Source: Calonectria ilicicola (Eukaryota; Ascomycota; Sordariomycetes; Hypocreales; Nectriaceae). Taken from it: a stretch of 64,000 nt of DNA. A program made the translations under genes and the position numbers. The stretch is taken from positions 6,758,001-6,822,000 of the forward strand of contig CP085825.1 in the NCBI GenBank assembly GCA_020809705.1, in the 5' to 3' direction. The notes beneath the pieces are model-generated. The model searched no databases. It saw nothing but the letters and a program-made list of their open reading frames with translations, and was not told where the DNA came from. Below are positions 39,415 to 50,575 of the stretch, one piece after another. How positions within the stretch are numbered: position 1 is the first letter of the stretch; the number at the start of each line of letters is the position of its first letter.

Positions 39415-39927
39415 GTGAGTTCCTTCGAAGAAAAAAAATCAATTTATGTTTCTATCACTAGCTATAGAGGCCACAGGGTTACATTTGGAAGCTCTTGTCT
39501 TGTCAATTGAAGGGTCTATCTAGGTCTCTTATAGCTGCTGTTGTGACCAGCTGTTCCGGTCGGCCGAGGGGAGTTTCTTTTAGGTTGAGGCTATCCAAAG
39601 CTAGCTACGGTGACCACCGCATACGGATGTTGCTTGCAGCCGCGTTGGGATAGGTCTGTAGTAGCTAGATCCTTCATCTAGGCATTTATCCTGATTTGTA
39701 TGACTATTTGGGGCCGGTTGCGGCAAGAGCTATCTAGCTGTTACTATAAGTACTGGACTGTGCCGTCGAGGGCATCGAGGCTTTGTAGTCAAGGTCCGGC
39801 CGGGCCCTAAGAGGCCCGGCTGCTAGGCTAGGCTGTTGAGACCATCTTGTGAGTGTGACAGTTTCCTTATCCTATTAAATTAATTAATAAATTGATGTTT
39901 GCAATCCTCTAACCCCAAAAACAACAG
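39415..39927 (+). other. Oversized intron holding a GC-richer insert
   Basis: The exon phase on both sides requires this 513-nt interval to be spliced (GTGAGT ... ACAACAG). All other introns of the gene are 48-83 nt, apart from the one holding the solo LTR. The segment 39,480-39,860 is richer in G and C than its flanks (for example GGTCGGCCGAGGGG and CGGCCGGGCCC) and is probably a small mobile element. I found no clear termini or target duplication. Confidence 0.45.
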
Positions 39928-41337
39928 TATTGTTCCAACAGAAGGGCCTGTTAACCGAGAAGAGGTCATAAAGAAGCTGAGAATAATCGAAGTATTTGAG
40001 GCAGAACAAGTGAACGTGAAATGGACAGTTAAACTATCCAATGGTGAACTGATCAATGGCAGAGCTGAAGCTGGCCGTGTTAAGTTAACGTCCCAATCTG
40101 AGTCATTAACTGTTTACTTGACCGAAGCTGATATCAATCACATGGTTATGCCTATCGAATTGGGTGAAGAGTTATGCAAATATTGCGGTATTACCGGTGC
40201 AATCGAAGGTGTCCTATTACAACAAATTCTCACTTCGTTCGACGATGTGGTATTAAGAGACATCGTGGAGCGACGTGGCCTCATTGTTGAAGAGTTTGAG
40301 GGAGATTTGGACCCAGCTCACTTTTGTATGTCATACTAAGTTAACATTCCAAACATCAGCAAAGAATCGTGTCAATTAAAGCTAATTCATATCAAAACAG
40401 TTACCAGAACATCAAAATCAATTGTGCCCGATGAAAAGCCCCGGTTAAAGCAAATCAAAGAAGATGGGACACAGCCAAAACAGAACGCAGAGGCCGGCCA
40501 ACTCATGTCCTTCCTTCAAAATGTTGAGGCGGCGAATTCGATAAAGACAATACTTTCTAAAAGTTGGGGACAACATCATCGGCGACAATTAAACCCTATG
40601 ATATCTCGCATATGCAGGCTTGAAAGACAGAATTTCTCAATTCTACTGCCTCTGACCGATTCCGAGCGACTCGATCGTCCGGGTACCGTCCCATACGACC
40701 TCCCTAATCAGTGGATCTTTACCAGACCAGATAAATTCATTGATGGAGAAATTCAACAATCGCTGGAAATTTATCCAGCCATTTGCTATTTATCGAATAG
40801 GGGTGAATTCATCCAAAAGTGTAAGACTGGAGGCTCTAAAATGAATCAAGAAGCCAATTTCCTAGCAGAGTTGATGGTAAGTAATTCTTGTCAAATTGAA
40901 TATAGTTTCATAAATTCTCAGATGCTTACACGTAGATAGATATCGAAGTTATTTGAAAAACACCTGGGTTCATTATACGTCCCAAATAACCACTGGACTA
41001 GCTCTAGGCGGAGCCAGGCAGGCCATATGCCTTACCATCCCATGGACTCCGATTCTACACCATCTTCATTCACTATGGAAAACAGTGAACGTTTCCGAAG
41101 ACTTCTATCTTTATGTGGCTATAAGAATGCATCTCATCTTCCAAAAGACTGTTTGTTACATATAGAAGTGGTCACTTCTGAACAGCCATTTTCCACAGGG
41201 TAATTGCAGCTCAGTGGGCCTCAGATGAACAAGGTAGGTTTTTAATCCCGTTGATTACCACACAGAGCGCGAATGTTTTGGAAATGAGTCAATTCGCTAA
41301 ATCGAGCCCGTTTTAGGCCCAATCATATCATGCTGGG

Positions 41338-43458
41338 ATGAAGGTCGAGCAGTTAAAAAATGCTTTCATTCTAATTGCTGTATTCAAAATATGGGAAAAC
41401 CCACAAGCATTCCTCTTTGTTGATCCCTGGAGTCTCGTTACCAAAGGGATCTTACAGATCGAAAACCCGACTTGTTATACCGCTCAATTCCTGGGTAATA
41501 TGCCCAATATCAACCTACTAAACCTAGAGCGGAACGAAAAGGGCACGGTGCGTCGCAGTTTACCAAGTCGTTTAGCAGGAAAACTGCGATCTATCGACCT
41601 TGTTAGTGAGGCATCAAGTTTGTATCGCTACGAACGGTTGAAGGGGCTACGAGATATAAGGCTCTTTAAACTTGAAGAAGGGTCAAAGGAGGAACCTTTA
41701 AGAGCTACTATCTGCCATCTATCTCTCGATTCCGAAATAGAGACCGAGTTTTGTGCGATATCTTATCAATGGGGCGCAGACCTGAAACCTCATGAGATAC
41801 GGACACCAGATGGCAGAATTCCCATAACCAACTCACTGCATCAAGCACTATGTTTTGTTCGGAAGGCTAACCAGCCACTTTTGGTATGGGCAGATGCCAT
41901 TTGCATCAACCAGGACGACAAGTATGAGAAATGTGTTCAAATACGTCTGATGGCACAGATATTCAAGTCTGCAGTTTGCGTCTATGCTTGGATTGGAGAA
42001 GAAGCCCAGAGGAGTAATGAGGTGATGGAAATGCTTGTTCAAATAAGCACTTTAGCCCTGTGTCCCAATCCTTGGCCAGATACGCTAAAGCCCGTTCCAA
42101 AAAGTTGGCGAGAGTACGGCGCTCCACCAAAGGATGATGAGATATGGGATGCCGTCGATGCTATGTTAATGAGGGGTTGGTTTAGGCGTGCCTGGGTCAT
42201 TCAAGAGGTCGTATTTGCGCCGCGGGTTATCCTTTGTTGTGGAGCCTGGAGTGCTAACTTGGATGACATCTTTGGCGCTTTGGATATTTGCATGAAAGCT
42301 GGAAGGTTTGGTGCGAGCCAGAATGTTAGCCGAAATCTCAGCAGCCGCAACGCATATGCTGTCTATATCTTGGGCTCGACTCGGAACTCATTTGCTAACC
42401 CAGTACAAAGGAGAAAATATGACTTGCTCTCTCTCTTTGAGCTTTTCGTTCATACAGAGTCAACAATAAAGCTAGACAAGCTATTCTCACTACTTGCTCT
42501 GGCATCGGATGCTACAGATCAATCTTTCAATCCTGACTATGAGTCATCTGAAGAAGATGTCATTCGCAGATTTGCGAGCACCTTCATAGCTCGTGGCGCA
42601 ACACCACGGCTATTACAACGAGCGGGTATTGGGAGATCATACCGCTTCTGCTCTTGGATTCCCGAATGGACCAAGAAGCAGGCTATCGGTACAATATCTG
42701 ATTGGTGTGGTTCCAAGGGACGATTTTCAGCGTCGGCGGGGGCCAGCTTGGATTGCGGTGTTCTGCCTGGCCACGACAGCAAACAGTTGCGCATAAAAGG
42801 GACAGCTGTAGATGTTATCAAAAGCGTGGGGTCCATTACACTGCAACACCACGACGCTATTACCTACATCAACTCCCTCAGAGAATCCATTGGGGCTTTA
42901 AACTCTTACCCCACCGGTGAGAGCATCGAAGATTTACGGTTTTCTCTTCCCATCGGCAGCACTAATCGCCCACATCTTGATGCTAAAAACGACTTAGTTT
43001 CCTATGTTGATTTTCTCAATACCCTAGAAGGAGATAGTACTGGATCTGAGGAGCAAGGGGGAGTGGATCAAATGGGAAGTTACGATGATGATGACAATTT
43101 CGATATTAAAAACACCCTTCCTAACATTTCCTCTATCGGCGAGATGATGGAATTCCTCAAGGAACCATCATCAGTCCGTGATAGAACCTGGAAATACTGG
43201 CATACTGCAGTGTCTTTTGCCAAACGCCTTTCCTGTGGGCGCTTTTGCGTAACGGAACGTGGTTATGCCGGAATTGTGCCTCCTACTGCTCGGCCTGGGC
43301 AACATATTGCTATTTTGAATGGTTTATCAGTGCCTTCGGTGCTTAAATTTGACGGATATAATTATATTTTGGTTGGTGAGTGCTATATACATGGAATCAT
43401 GTATGGGGAGGCTGCTTTTTTGAGTCAGCTTAAACAAACGGATTTTATACTTGTATAG
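41338..43458 (+). CDS. Surviving HET-domain ORF (706 codons) of the fusion gene
   Basis: Open from the ATG at 41338. Residues 1-50 are the tail of the DUF3883-like domain (LKNAFILIAVFKIWE, then LFVDPW), not a typical HET start, so this ATG is internal to the older fusion gene. The HET domain covers about residues 100-290: YERLKGLRDIRLF, AISYQWG (141-146), LLVWADAICINQDD (181-194), VYAWIG (215-220) and RGWFRRAWVIQE. The C-terminal half holds an acidic DDDD stretch and a closing ERGYAGIVPPTARPG ... LVGECYIHGIMYGEA block that is standard for HET proteins. It could still be expressed as a free HET effector if transcription starts after the stop at 41201. It is preserved better than the upstream parts. 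Confidence 0.85.
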   Translation: MKVEQLKNAFILIAVFKIWENPQAFLFVDPWSLVTKGILQIENPTCYTAQFLGNMPNINLLNLERNEKGTVRRSLPSRLAGKLRSIDLVSEASSLYRYERLKGLRDIRLFKLEEGSKEEPLRATICHLSLDSEIETEFCAISYQWGADLKPHEIRTPDGRIPITNSLHQALCFVRKANQPLLVWADAICINQDDKYEKCVQIRLMAQIFKSAVCVYAWIGEEAQRSNEVMEMLVQISTLALCPNPWPDTLKPVPKSWREYGAPPKDDEIWDAVDAMLMRGWFRRAWVIQEVVFAPRVILCCGAWSANLDDIFGALDICMKAGRFGASQNVSRNLSSRNAYAVYILGSTRNSFANPVQRRKYDLLSLFELFVHTESTIKLDKLFSLLALASDATDQSFNPDYESSEEDVIRRFASTFIARGATPRLLQRAGIGRSYRFCSWIPEWTKKQAIGTISDWCGSKGRFSASAGASLDCGVLPGHDSKQLRIKGTAVDVIKSVGSITLQHHDAITYINSLRESIGALNSYPTGESIEDLRFSLPIGSTNRPHLDAKNDLVSYVDFLNTLEGDSTGSEEQGGVDQMGSYDDDDNFDIKNTLPNISSIGEMMEFLKEPSSVRDRTWKYWHTAVSFAKRLSCGRFCVTERGYAGIVPPTARPGQHIAILNGLSVPSVLKFDGYNYILVGECYIHGIMYGEAAFLSQLKQTDFILV

Positions 43459-43685
43459 ATTGACTAAGCTAGCATATCAAGCAACTTGGGTTTTCTCGTT
43501 CATAAGAAGCATCTAGTGTAGCCTGATAATTTTATAAAATGGAAAGTGAGTATTTGTTTCTTGAAGAATTAGGTGTAGAAATTAGAGAATTATCTAGAAA
43601 CGGCGCATCTGAATCATTTGTTTCGGGGGTCGGGTCATCAAATTACTGATTGATATTATTTATTTCTTTTTATGGTCAACTTAGG

Positions 43686-45825
43686 TCAAGTTTTGTCTTG
43701 CCATCTGGACGGGGAAGGATACTTTTTCGAGAGAACTGTCATGTTCCAAAGGAATTCCGCCGCATCTTCTTGTTTGAACTTCGCTGGCCAAGCGACTCTT
43801 AACAATATCTTTTTCACTTCTTTCCACTGAGTAACACCAGTAACTTCTCTCCAAACTCGTAGGTATCTTGTAAAGTCGGCCAGCATCCTCTCAAACCACT
43901 TCTCAGAAGCAAGCGATTGTGCATGTGCGAGGTTGAATGCCCCAATGCATACCTTCCAGAACCAAAGATCGCGACTCTCCTCCGATTTCGTTGCAAGATC
44001 TTTTAGGCTGTGTTCGGCGTCCCGCCCTAAAATCTCCAGCAAATGACAAAGAAGTCGATTCTCTACTGGAGATGATGTTTTCCAGGCGTGGAGTATTCCA
44101 GTCATGTACATTCCGTTCGCCACGCATAAGCCTGACCAAGAAGATTTGAGCTGCTGTGCATTCGAAGTTGGTGCTGGAATATCATTCCCCAATGATTCCA
44201 TATGCGCTTGAACCGCGACGCATAATAACCTCGGCCATCCGATTTTACTCAAATCAAGCGAAGGGGCCTCTTGGGCTCTGGGTTTTCCGGCTTCAGGGTG
44301 TCGCATATTGAAGACTTCTGTGATATCTTTCAGACATTGGACCATGGGTCGGGCGTCGATTTGTTGGTAAATGTTGGCTGGGGGTATCAAGTTGAAGAAA
44401 AACGGAAACATTCGAATACATTTCAAACGCAACCCAGATCCACTGCTGTCATGTACCTCAGATCTGTGTTCAAAATATTTTACTTTTTCAGTACTCTCGG
44501 CATTTGATTCATCCTCGGTATTGGTTGGGGGCGGGGGCTCCGCAGTGTCCTGGATGGGGCGTCTGAGCCGGACAACAATGCTGTAGCAACTATGAAAGTA
44601 GTTAGAGAAAATACACAGAATGGTATGAATGGACCTAGTTGCATACATGATGAGATATCTATCGGTCAATTCTCTCTCGGCAGCCGATATTGTATCCCAG
44701 TTACGGTCATTATTCCACAGTTGGTGCTCCAAATACATGATGAGCCCGTGTAGATGCATTTCTGCAAGTGCAACATTTCCTAGATAGCACTACAATGTCA
44801 TCCAACTTTTAGCGGGTTTCTTACCGAAATGAGCGTCACAACATACCTCTATGAAACATAGCGTAGCAATGTGTTTTGCACATACTGCGATGGCATTCAT
44901 CTGTGTGCCTTTTTCAAGCCATCTGTTGACTGTGCGTATACTTTGGGCTTTGTGAAAAAGGTATGTAGATTGAAAAGCGCTTAGGTCACCAACATGCCAC
45001 GCATAATGCACTCCGGCTATCAACATCAAGTTTTGAAGACCATGAGGGTCTTGGAAAATTAAGCTCACACTGACAACATGGGAAATCAGTTGGCGGCTTG
45101 GTCAAAATGCGGTTACTATGACTGACCTGTCATTTGCCACACCTCTAGGGACATGCTGCCCTTGGACAACTGTTTTGTCACAGTCAGGATGATGATACAT
45201 ATGCACGGTATGGGCCGCACTTACAGTAGTGAAGCAGTTCCTTCGATTTCAGTGGCATCTCTATGGGCAATGCTTCAAACGGGTCCACAGATTGCCAGGG
45301 GACGAGTTGCCAGGAAGTAGAGGCCTGTTGCAGCCTTGGGGCTAACAGGGGTTTCGCTGATGAAGCGGCTTGATGTTGTGGAGTGGGCGCACATGGTAAA
45401 GACGACGGGCGATACTCAAGCGTCCAGGGTGTCTGTTCTCCTGGCTGCGTTTGCAACCTGCGTTCGCGACGCGGGATCCCAACGTCGTAGTGACACGACT
45501 CCTTCAAAGCTACGCACTTGGAACTGACGCACAATTGATTAGCTCTCGAGGCTCCCCGTAAGCAAGCATGAGTGGATACAAGCTGGGTGCATGAGATGCC
45601 CGTCAGCGTCAGCGTCAGCGAACCAACACTACCGCTGCCACTACCGGCCGCGTACGGATATTTAGACGAGACGCGGCAATTCCTTTGGCTTACTTACCAA
45701 GATGGGCGCTTCTCATCGCATCGACGGTGCCGTTGCTTGCAATTAGTGCACCCCGCTCGACTCCGCGTGTGAAACTTTCGCTTGAAGCTCACAATCTCGC
45801 CCGCATCGTTTACACCCTTGGCCAT
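43686..45825 (-). CDS. Zn2Cys6 transcription factor, about 602 aa
   Basis: Five exons: 45825-45698, 45523-45225, 45169-45127, 45069-44825 and 44779-43686. The join of exons 1 and 2 creates the fourth Cys and completes a perfect Zn2Cys6 cluster: CTNCKQRHRRC then DEKRPSCSKCVALKESC. The rest is the helical fungal transcription-factor domain, starting KELLHYFVQGQ, with VHYAWHVG and a C-terminal GNVALAEMHLHGLIMYLEHQL series. A further 45-nt in-frame intron (about 44,630-44,590) is possible. An earlier TTG gives a longer frame, but the ATG at 45825 is preferred. It lies at the end of a five-gene same-strand series and is the natural candidate for its pathway-specific regulator. Confidence 0.85.
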
Positions 45826-46686
45826 TGCGAGTTGCTGAGTTCTGTCAATCAATTGATGTACAGCGGGAGGATCGAATGCTCGCTCGCCCGGGACTGCAAG
45901 CTTCGTATGGCTGGCTGAGCGGTAAGATATGAACAATTTCTCGGTAGTTGTCAAAGCTCAAAATTTGGGGCGGGTAAAATTGGCATTCCACCGTCTGCAC
46001 CGTTCGCCAATCAGGGGCCAAGCCCTGACCCAGGTTCAGAATCCATCCGGGCGCCCTGGTCAAGCCCCCTTTTTAGCCAGTGTACCATCTCGCTTCTTGG
46101 TTGAAGCCAGCAATCGTTAGAGAAGCGGTCCTATAGCAAAAGGATCCTGCACGAGCCGCAAGGAATCGAGCCTCCGTCGCACCAGTGGGAAAACCTCGCT
46201 CCGTGTTTCAACCCTGTGCTTGATCTATTGTTAGTGATAAGAGACACCATTTCATCATGTGTGTTCGCTCGCCATTCGGGAAAACAATGTCCCCTCAAGA
46301 GGTTGTGTAAATCGCGCTGTGCTAGATACCACGTGTAACCAGGACCAGGCAGACGCACCACCGGAAAACCCCACCAATTTTCTCGCTATGCTTAATCAAG
46401 TATTCATTGATTGCCTCCATTTTTGGGCCGCAATGAGTTTCAACCGTGCAGGTGCGTCCCGCCACGGCTAATTCCGCCAATTAGTCTCATTCGAAATGCT
46501 GTTTCAGACAATCTTTCATACCCAAAACCCCCGTCAAACTTGAAAAACAATTCAGCATGTGATTCTCGCTGTTCAAAATGCAAAATAGCATACGGGTCTT
46601 ATCTACGAGGTAATGTACTCATGTGGACCATAACTAGACTCAAACAGGTCTTCCGTCGTATTCAGTATCCGCTTCGTTGAACCCCA
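45826..46686. other. Intergenic region between the regulator and the SDR gene
   Basis: Upstream flank of the Zn2Cys6 gene and 3' flank of the SDR gene. I see no gene. A tRNA-like B-box near 46,165 does not fold. Confidence 0.5.
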
Positions 46687-47507
46687 TTAGCAATGCCATC
46701 CACCATCAACGTAATGTACCTGTCCGGTGATGTACTTTGTGTCCTCACAGAGCAACCACGCAATCAGATTAGCCACTTCCAGTGCTGTGCCTCTGCGCTT
46801 AATTTGACATTGCCAATTCATTTCCCCTCCACGTGTCGATACGGACTTTTCCTGCATAGGCGTATCGATGATTCCGGGCGCGATGCAGTTTATCCGAATC
46901 TCCCTATCGCCAACTTCCTTGGCTGTGGATCTACTAAGGCCAATTATGGCGTGCTTTGTCGCAGTGTATGCCGCGTTTTTGGGAAACCCTGGCATTGTGC
47001 GATTAGCATCTCAGTGAACAGCCTCAAGGGAAATAAGTTTGTATAGTTACCAATATCGCCACAGATGCTTGAAGCATTTACAATGCTACCTTGGTTCTTC
47101 ATATTCTGCAGTTGAGCTCTCATGCAGTAAAATACACCGTTCAGGTTGACATCAATCGTAAACTTCCAGTCTGCGGTATTGTGCTCCTCGACCCGCTCCT
47201 TGTTGATGCAATCAGGAACTACTCCGGCGAGATTTGCTGCGCCGTCAAGCTTCCCGAATTTATCAACCGTGTTTTTGATCCAGTTGTTGACCGCATCCTC
47301 ATCTCTCACATCCACAACAGTGGCCATGACAGTGTACCCCGCTTCATCAAACTGCTTGGCAGCCTCGCTTAACGTTTTCTTATTGACGTCAGCCATCGAA
47401 ACAATGGCCCCTTGAGATGCCAATAACTTTGCAGTCTCATAGCCTATTCCTTGCCCAGCTCCAGTGAGAGCGATGACCTTGCCGCGAACATCGTAAATGG
47501 TGGGCAT
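46687..47507 (-). CDS. Short-chain dehydrogenase/reductase, 252 aa
   Basis: Two exons (47507-47051 and 46988-46687; GTAACT...TGCCAG) give 252 residues, the classical SDR length. Cofactor motif TGAGQGIG, then NLAG, catalytic Ser in NASSI, YTATK as the Tyr-x3-Lys pair, and PGIIDTPM are all present, so it should be active. An Asp after the second strand (MADVNKK) favours NAD over NADP. The frame continues upstream to 47705 and could add 66 residues, but the ATG at 47507 gives the normal N-terminus (MPTIYDVRGKVIALTG). It is probably part of the five-gene series, oxidising or reducing an alcohol or ketone intermediate. Confidence 0.9.
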
Positions 47508-48200
47508 CTTTTCGCTGGGCTCAAAGCCGTGAGTGTGTTGAATGAGCCTCGTGCAAAGCTTCCGAATTCGCCGCCTGTAGTCTAACAATTCTGAAATATG
47601 ATATTTTAGCTCAGAAAATTGGCGTGCGTTTGTATCATTCCTTAGGATATGTGACAAATAGGATAGATAGCCTTGTGAATTGGTCAGCCGAGATGAGGTA
47701 TCCAAACTAACGCCTACGATCTTCGGCTAATCTTTCCCTTGCCCCATAGGCCGAAATACCGCAGTTTACCGGCGATTGCCCTATGCGGGTTAATTTTATT
47801 TGGATCAACATGTGTTTGACCTTGGCCTTTTGAGCTTTTCCGATAACCGGAAAAGCTTTCCGCCACATGTTTTTTCGAACAGGTGCTTAGTAGTCTTCAA
47901 TAGCCTAAGTTACATTGGAACACGGCTCTTCTATTAGCGAGTGAGATTTGTATTCACAGTGACGACATGTCTATCTCAGCCAATGAAAAGAAGAAGGGAC
48001 AATAAAGTTTGCTTATAGATGCATGCAAGTTTAGGATTGGAGAAAGACTGAACGAAGCTGGTATCTATGCTCTTTTATTCGGTTGATTGACGTTAAATTA
48101 TATTTGCATCGTTTTTCGGTTACAATAAAATATTTGAGCTTGTGAGGAAACTCTCAAAGACCGTTCAAATTTGAAATTCTCTCATTTTTGCAATAAAGAC
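47508..48200. other. Intergenic region
   Basis: Promoter side of the SDR gene and 3' side of the EthD-like gene. It may include a longer 5' end of the SDR gene up to 47705. Nothing else seen. Confidence 0.5.
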
Positions 48201-49020
48201 TTAAATCTCTACTCCATAAAACCAATCCTTTTCTCCAAATTCCCCACCAAGTTTGTAAATGTTGAATTCGAATTTTTCGAACGCTTCTTCACCCCAAGGA
48301 TTGGAGGCGATCTTTCTCAGTTCTTCATCATTCAATTCTTCGGCCTCGCACTCAAATTCGTGAATAGATAGCCACGTGGGAGGCTGTGGCGGAGGCTCGT
48401 CGGTCGGTGGTGCAAGACCTTTTAGCACTCGTGACTGTGCATTGGTCCTCGCAAAAACGAGCTTGAAGCCTGTTGTGCGAAGGTACCCTTTAGTCTGAGC
48501 TAGTGAGGCACAGTGCTATATTGTCGTTAGATTAATGCCAATGCGCGTGGGTCATCAGCTCACAAACCTTTTCGCGGAACCATCCATCAACTTCCCCGGA
48601 TGAGATTTGTGCTTTTGGTTTAACGGCAATAGTAACTAAGCTTTTTACGGCTCCCTTTCCCCGCATAGCCACGTCATGGACACGAACTAAGCGATCGTTC
48701 CGCACGTCCATATCGGCCAAGTCATAGATGGGCTTGTCGCCCGGCAAGATGTCGCTTTTGACGCGAATCTTTCGAAATTCCTCGCCTTTGACAAAGTTGA
48801 GGTCATCCATAGGGTACATAGCAATATATGGCATGTCTACATTGGGGTTTATGTTGATAAACCGGCGTGCTGACCGGATGCCGCTGGTCTCGATGATCTC
48901 GGGAATGTGGTCATGATCGTACCATTTCATAAATGTGGGTACATCTAAAATATCAGGCTGAGAGATTTTAGAGTTGACGAAAAGGATTCCCTTTCCATGT
49001 AGCGTGGGAGGCGAAGCCAT
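48201..49020 (-). CDS. EthD-like dimeric alpha-beta barrel protein, 255 aa
   Basis: Two exons (49020-48568 and 48515-48201; GTTTGT...ATATAG, phase 0) give 255 residues. The N-terminal half looks like a dimeric alpha-beta barrel: strand GKGILFVNSKI, then VPTFMKWYDHDHIPEI with the Tyr-x-x-Asp-His-Ile-Pro pattern, then SARRFINI and YIAMYPMDDL. Fungal proteins of this kind (EthD and relatives) are small enzymes or accessory proteins in polyketide and aromatic pathways. The C-terminal half (FKLVFARTNAQ, EFECEAEELNDEELR) may be a second, degenerate repeat of the fold. No catalytic residue can be named. It lies between an SDR and a zinc alcohol dehydrogenase. Confidence 0.65.
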
Positions 49021-49433
49021 GATGACGTTTGAGATAGATTATGGCGAGGTTGTAATGGGCTTGACTGGTGAAACCATCAATTGACGATGATACTTGGTAC
49101 AGGGTATATTTCAAGAAGACGACTGCGGATGATTTACACAGCCTCGTCCCCCTGGCGGGTATGTTTTACCACATTGCCGATGCGGCACTTCGGATCATAT
49201 ATTGGCCTCCGCATTACGGAACAAGACAACCATGGGTTGTGTTAAGACAGGCGATGACTTATTGCAGGGGCTTTAGTGGACGGACTCCGCTTTTTGGGGC
49301 TGAGTTTTTGGCTACAGTGACCCACGCCATTAACGCGCTCGGCATTATCTTGACAACTGGGTAACTCTCACACAGCTGGGTCGTGCTTCACACAAAATCA
49401 TGCGATTAGCTAAATCAACCCTGCCTATGGTGT
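49021..49433. other. Short intergenic region
   Basis: About 410 bp between the ADH 3' end and the start of the EthD-like gene. The plus-strand open frame at 49,068-49,364 has no recognisable motif and lies in the promoter. Confidence 0.5.
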
Positions 49434-50575
49434 TTACAAAGCAACCAGCATTCTCTTGGAGCTCTTGCCAGCCTTCATCTTCTCTACCATGTGATTGACG
49501 TCCTCCAAAGATTTGTAAACCTCAGCATCTGGTTTGATGCCGTGCTTGGTCGTGAATTCTATTGCCTTTGGCAACCTTTGGGGGATGCCTGTGCTGTCTC
49601 CTTTGACACGATATGTCCCGCGAGCAACATCAAGAGCCCCAACCCGGATGCCCTTGTGGGGTAGTCCAACAACCATCAAAATGCCTCCTACCTTGATCAA
49701 GGGAATCGCACCTTCGTACGCAGCTTCTGCATCGCTGTATACGGCTACGGTATCCGCCCCGCCATTGGTTAGCTTTAATATCTCCTCGCGATGAGATTTG
49801 TTTGTTAAGGAATTGAATGTGAAGTCTGCGCCTTGGGACTTGGCGTCTTCAAGACATTCATCATTGATGTCTAGAGCAATCACCTTGGCTCCCATGGCCT
49901 TGGCGTACTGGATTGCAAACTGTCCAAGGCCACCGCATCCAACGATGGCAAGCCAAGACCCAGGCTTCAACTCACATGAATCGACGGTATGAAATGCTAT
50001 CATAGTTATGAATATGTGAGTAGTTGTCGGAATGAATTGATGCGCCCGTCTATGACTCACCTGTGACACCAGCACAGAACATTGGGGCGGCGGTGGACGG
50101 TGGCAGGCTCTCTGGAAGCTTGATACAGTTTTGCCAATCAACGACCGCGTACTCCGCAAAGAACCCAGGAATTGTGAATCCATTCACATGTGACTGGCGC
50201 TTCATGCAATGATTATTGTGGACCATGCAGCCAGGGCACTCGTAACAACCGTTTTGCACATAGAGAAATCCAACAGGGTCGCCAACTTCGAAACCTTTCC
50301 CTTGAGCTGAAGGATGCATCTTGTGAATGTATCCAGCTCCCTCATGGCCGATGGTAATTGGTTCCTTGCGGTCCGCCATAGCCATTGAGATCAAGTCGGA
50401 GCGACAGAGACTGGCTGAAGCGATTTGGATAACAAATTGCCCTTCATTGGGATCCGGCTTAGACACGCTATTCACCACTACCTTCCCTTGAGCCTTGAAA
50501 TAGTGATTAATTAACTGAAGCGTTGTCCATAAAGTAGCTGGAATTGCTTACAGGGTCCCATTGTGTAGCCTTCAT
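49434..50575 (-). CDS. Zinc-dependent alcohol dehydrogenase, 339 aa
   Basis: Three exons: 50575-50552 (24 nt, MKATQWDP), 50493-50061 and 49996-49434. All phases agree and give 339 residues, standard for medium-chain ADHs. Catalytic zinc ligands: Cys in SLCRSDL and the His-Glu pair in GHEGAGYI. Four structural-zinc Cys lie in GCYECPGCMVHNNHC. The Rossmann motif GCGGLG follows in AIVGCGGLGQFAIQYAK, and Asp in ALDINDE favours NAD. The tiny first exon is supported by a good donor (GTAAGC) and by the family-typical start MKA.QWDP.QGKVVV. It presumably oxidises an alcohol to an aldehyde in the same pathway as its neighbours. Confidence 0.92.

Larger units (their letters stand above)
39086..43458 (+). 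pseudogene. 3' part of the broken ATPase-DUF3883-HET fusion gene
   Basis: Exons 39086-39414, 39928-40325, 40401-40876, 40940-41233 and 41317-43458, all in phase. The frame resumes exactly after the insertion (IKQILKRKIFPIEE) with further ATPase-family blocks (DIWFIADRPHLRESF, LRLRQKAKFIA, GRAEAGRV). The fourth exon reads FAELM-type start ISKLFEKHLG, then LLHIEVV, PFSTG, a TAA stop (41201-41203) and LQLSGPQMNK. The fifth continues AQSYHAG, LKNAFILIAVFKIWE and LFVDPW, the tail of a DUF3883/NOV_C-like domain (a predicted nuclease fold), and then runs without a break into the HET domain. The stop fits CAA to TAA, a CpA-to-TpA change. An 83-nt intron (GTAGGT...GCTAAAT...TTTTAG) removes an apparent TAG at 41,314. 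Confidence 0.75.

Noticed and set aside
41314..41316. TAG stop just before the HET-containing exon
   Set aside because: It lies at the end of a good 83-nt intron (donor GTAGGT, branch GCTAAAT, acceptor TTTTAG), so it is not a lesion.
46131..46361. tRNA-like B box (GGCTCGATTCC on the minus strand)
   Set aside because: No pairing acceptor stem, weak T stem and no D arm at a suitable distance.
47508..47705. 66-residue N-terminal extension of the SDR
   Set aside because: The classical SDR N-terminus starts at 47507. The extension shows no targeting signal, though it cannot be excluded.
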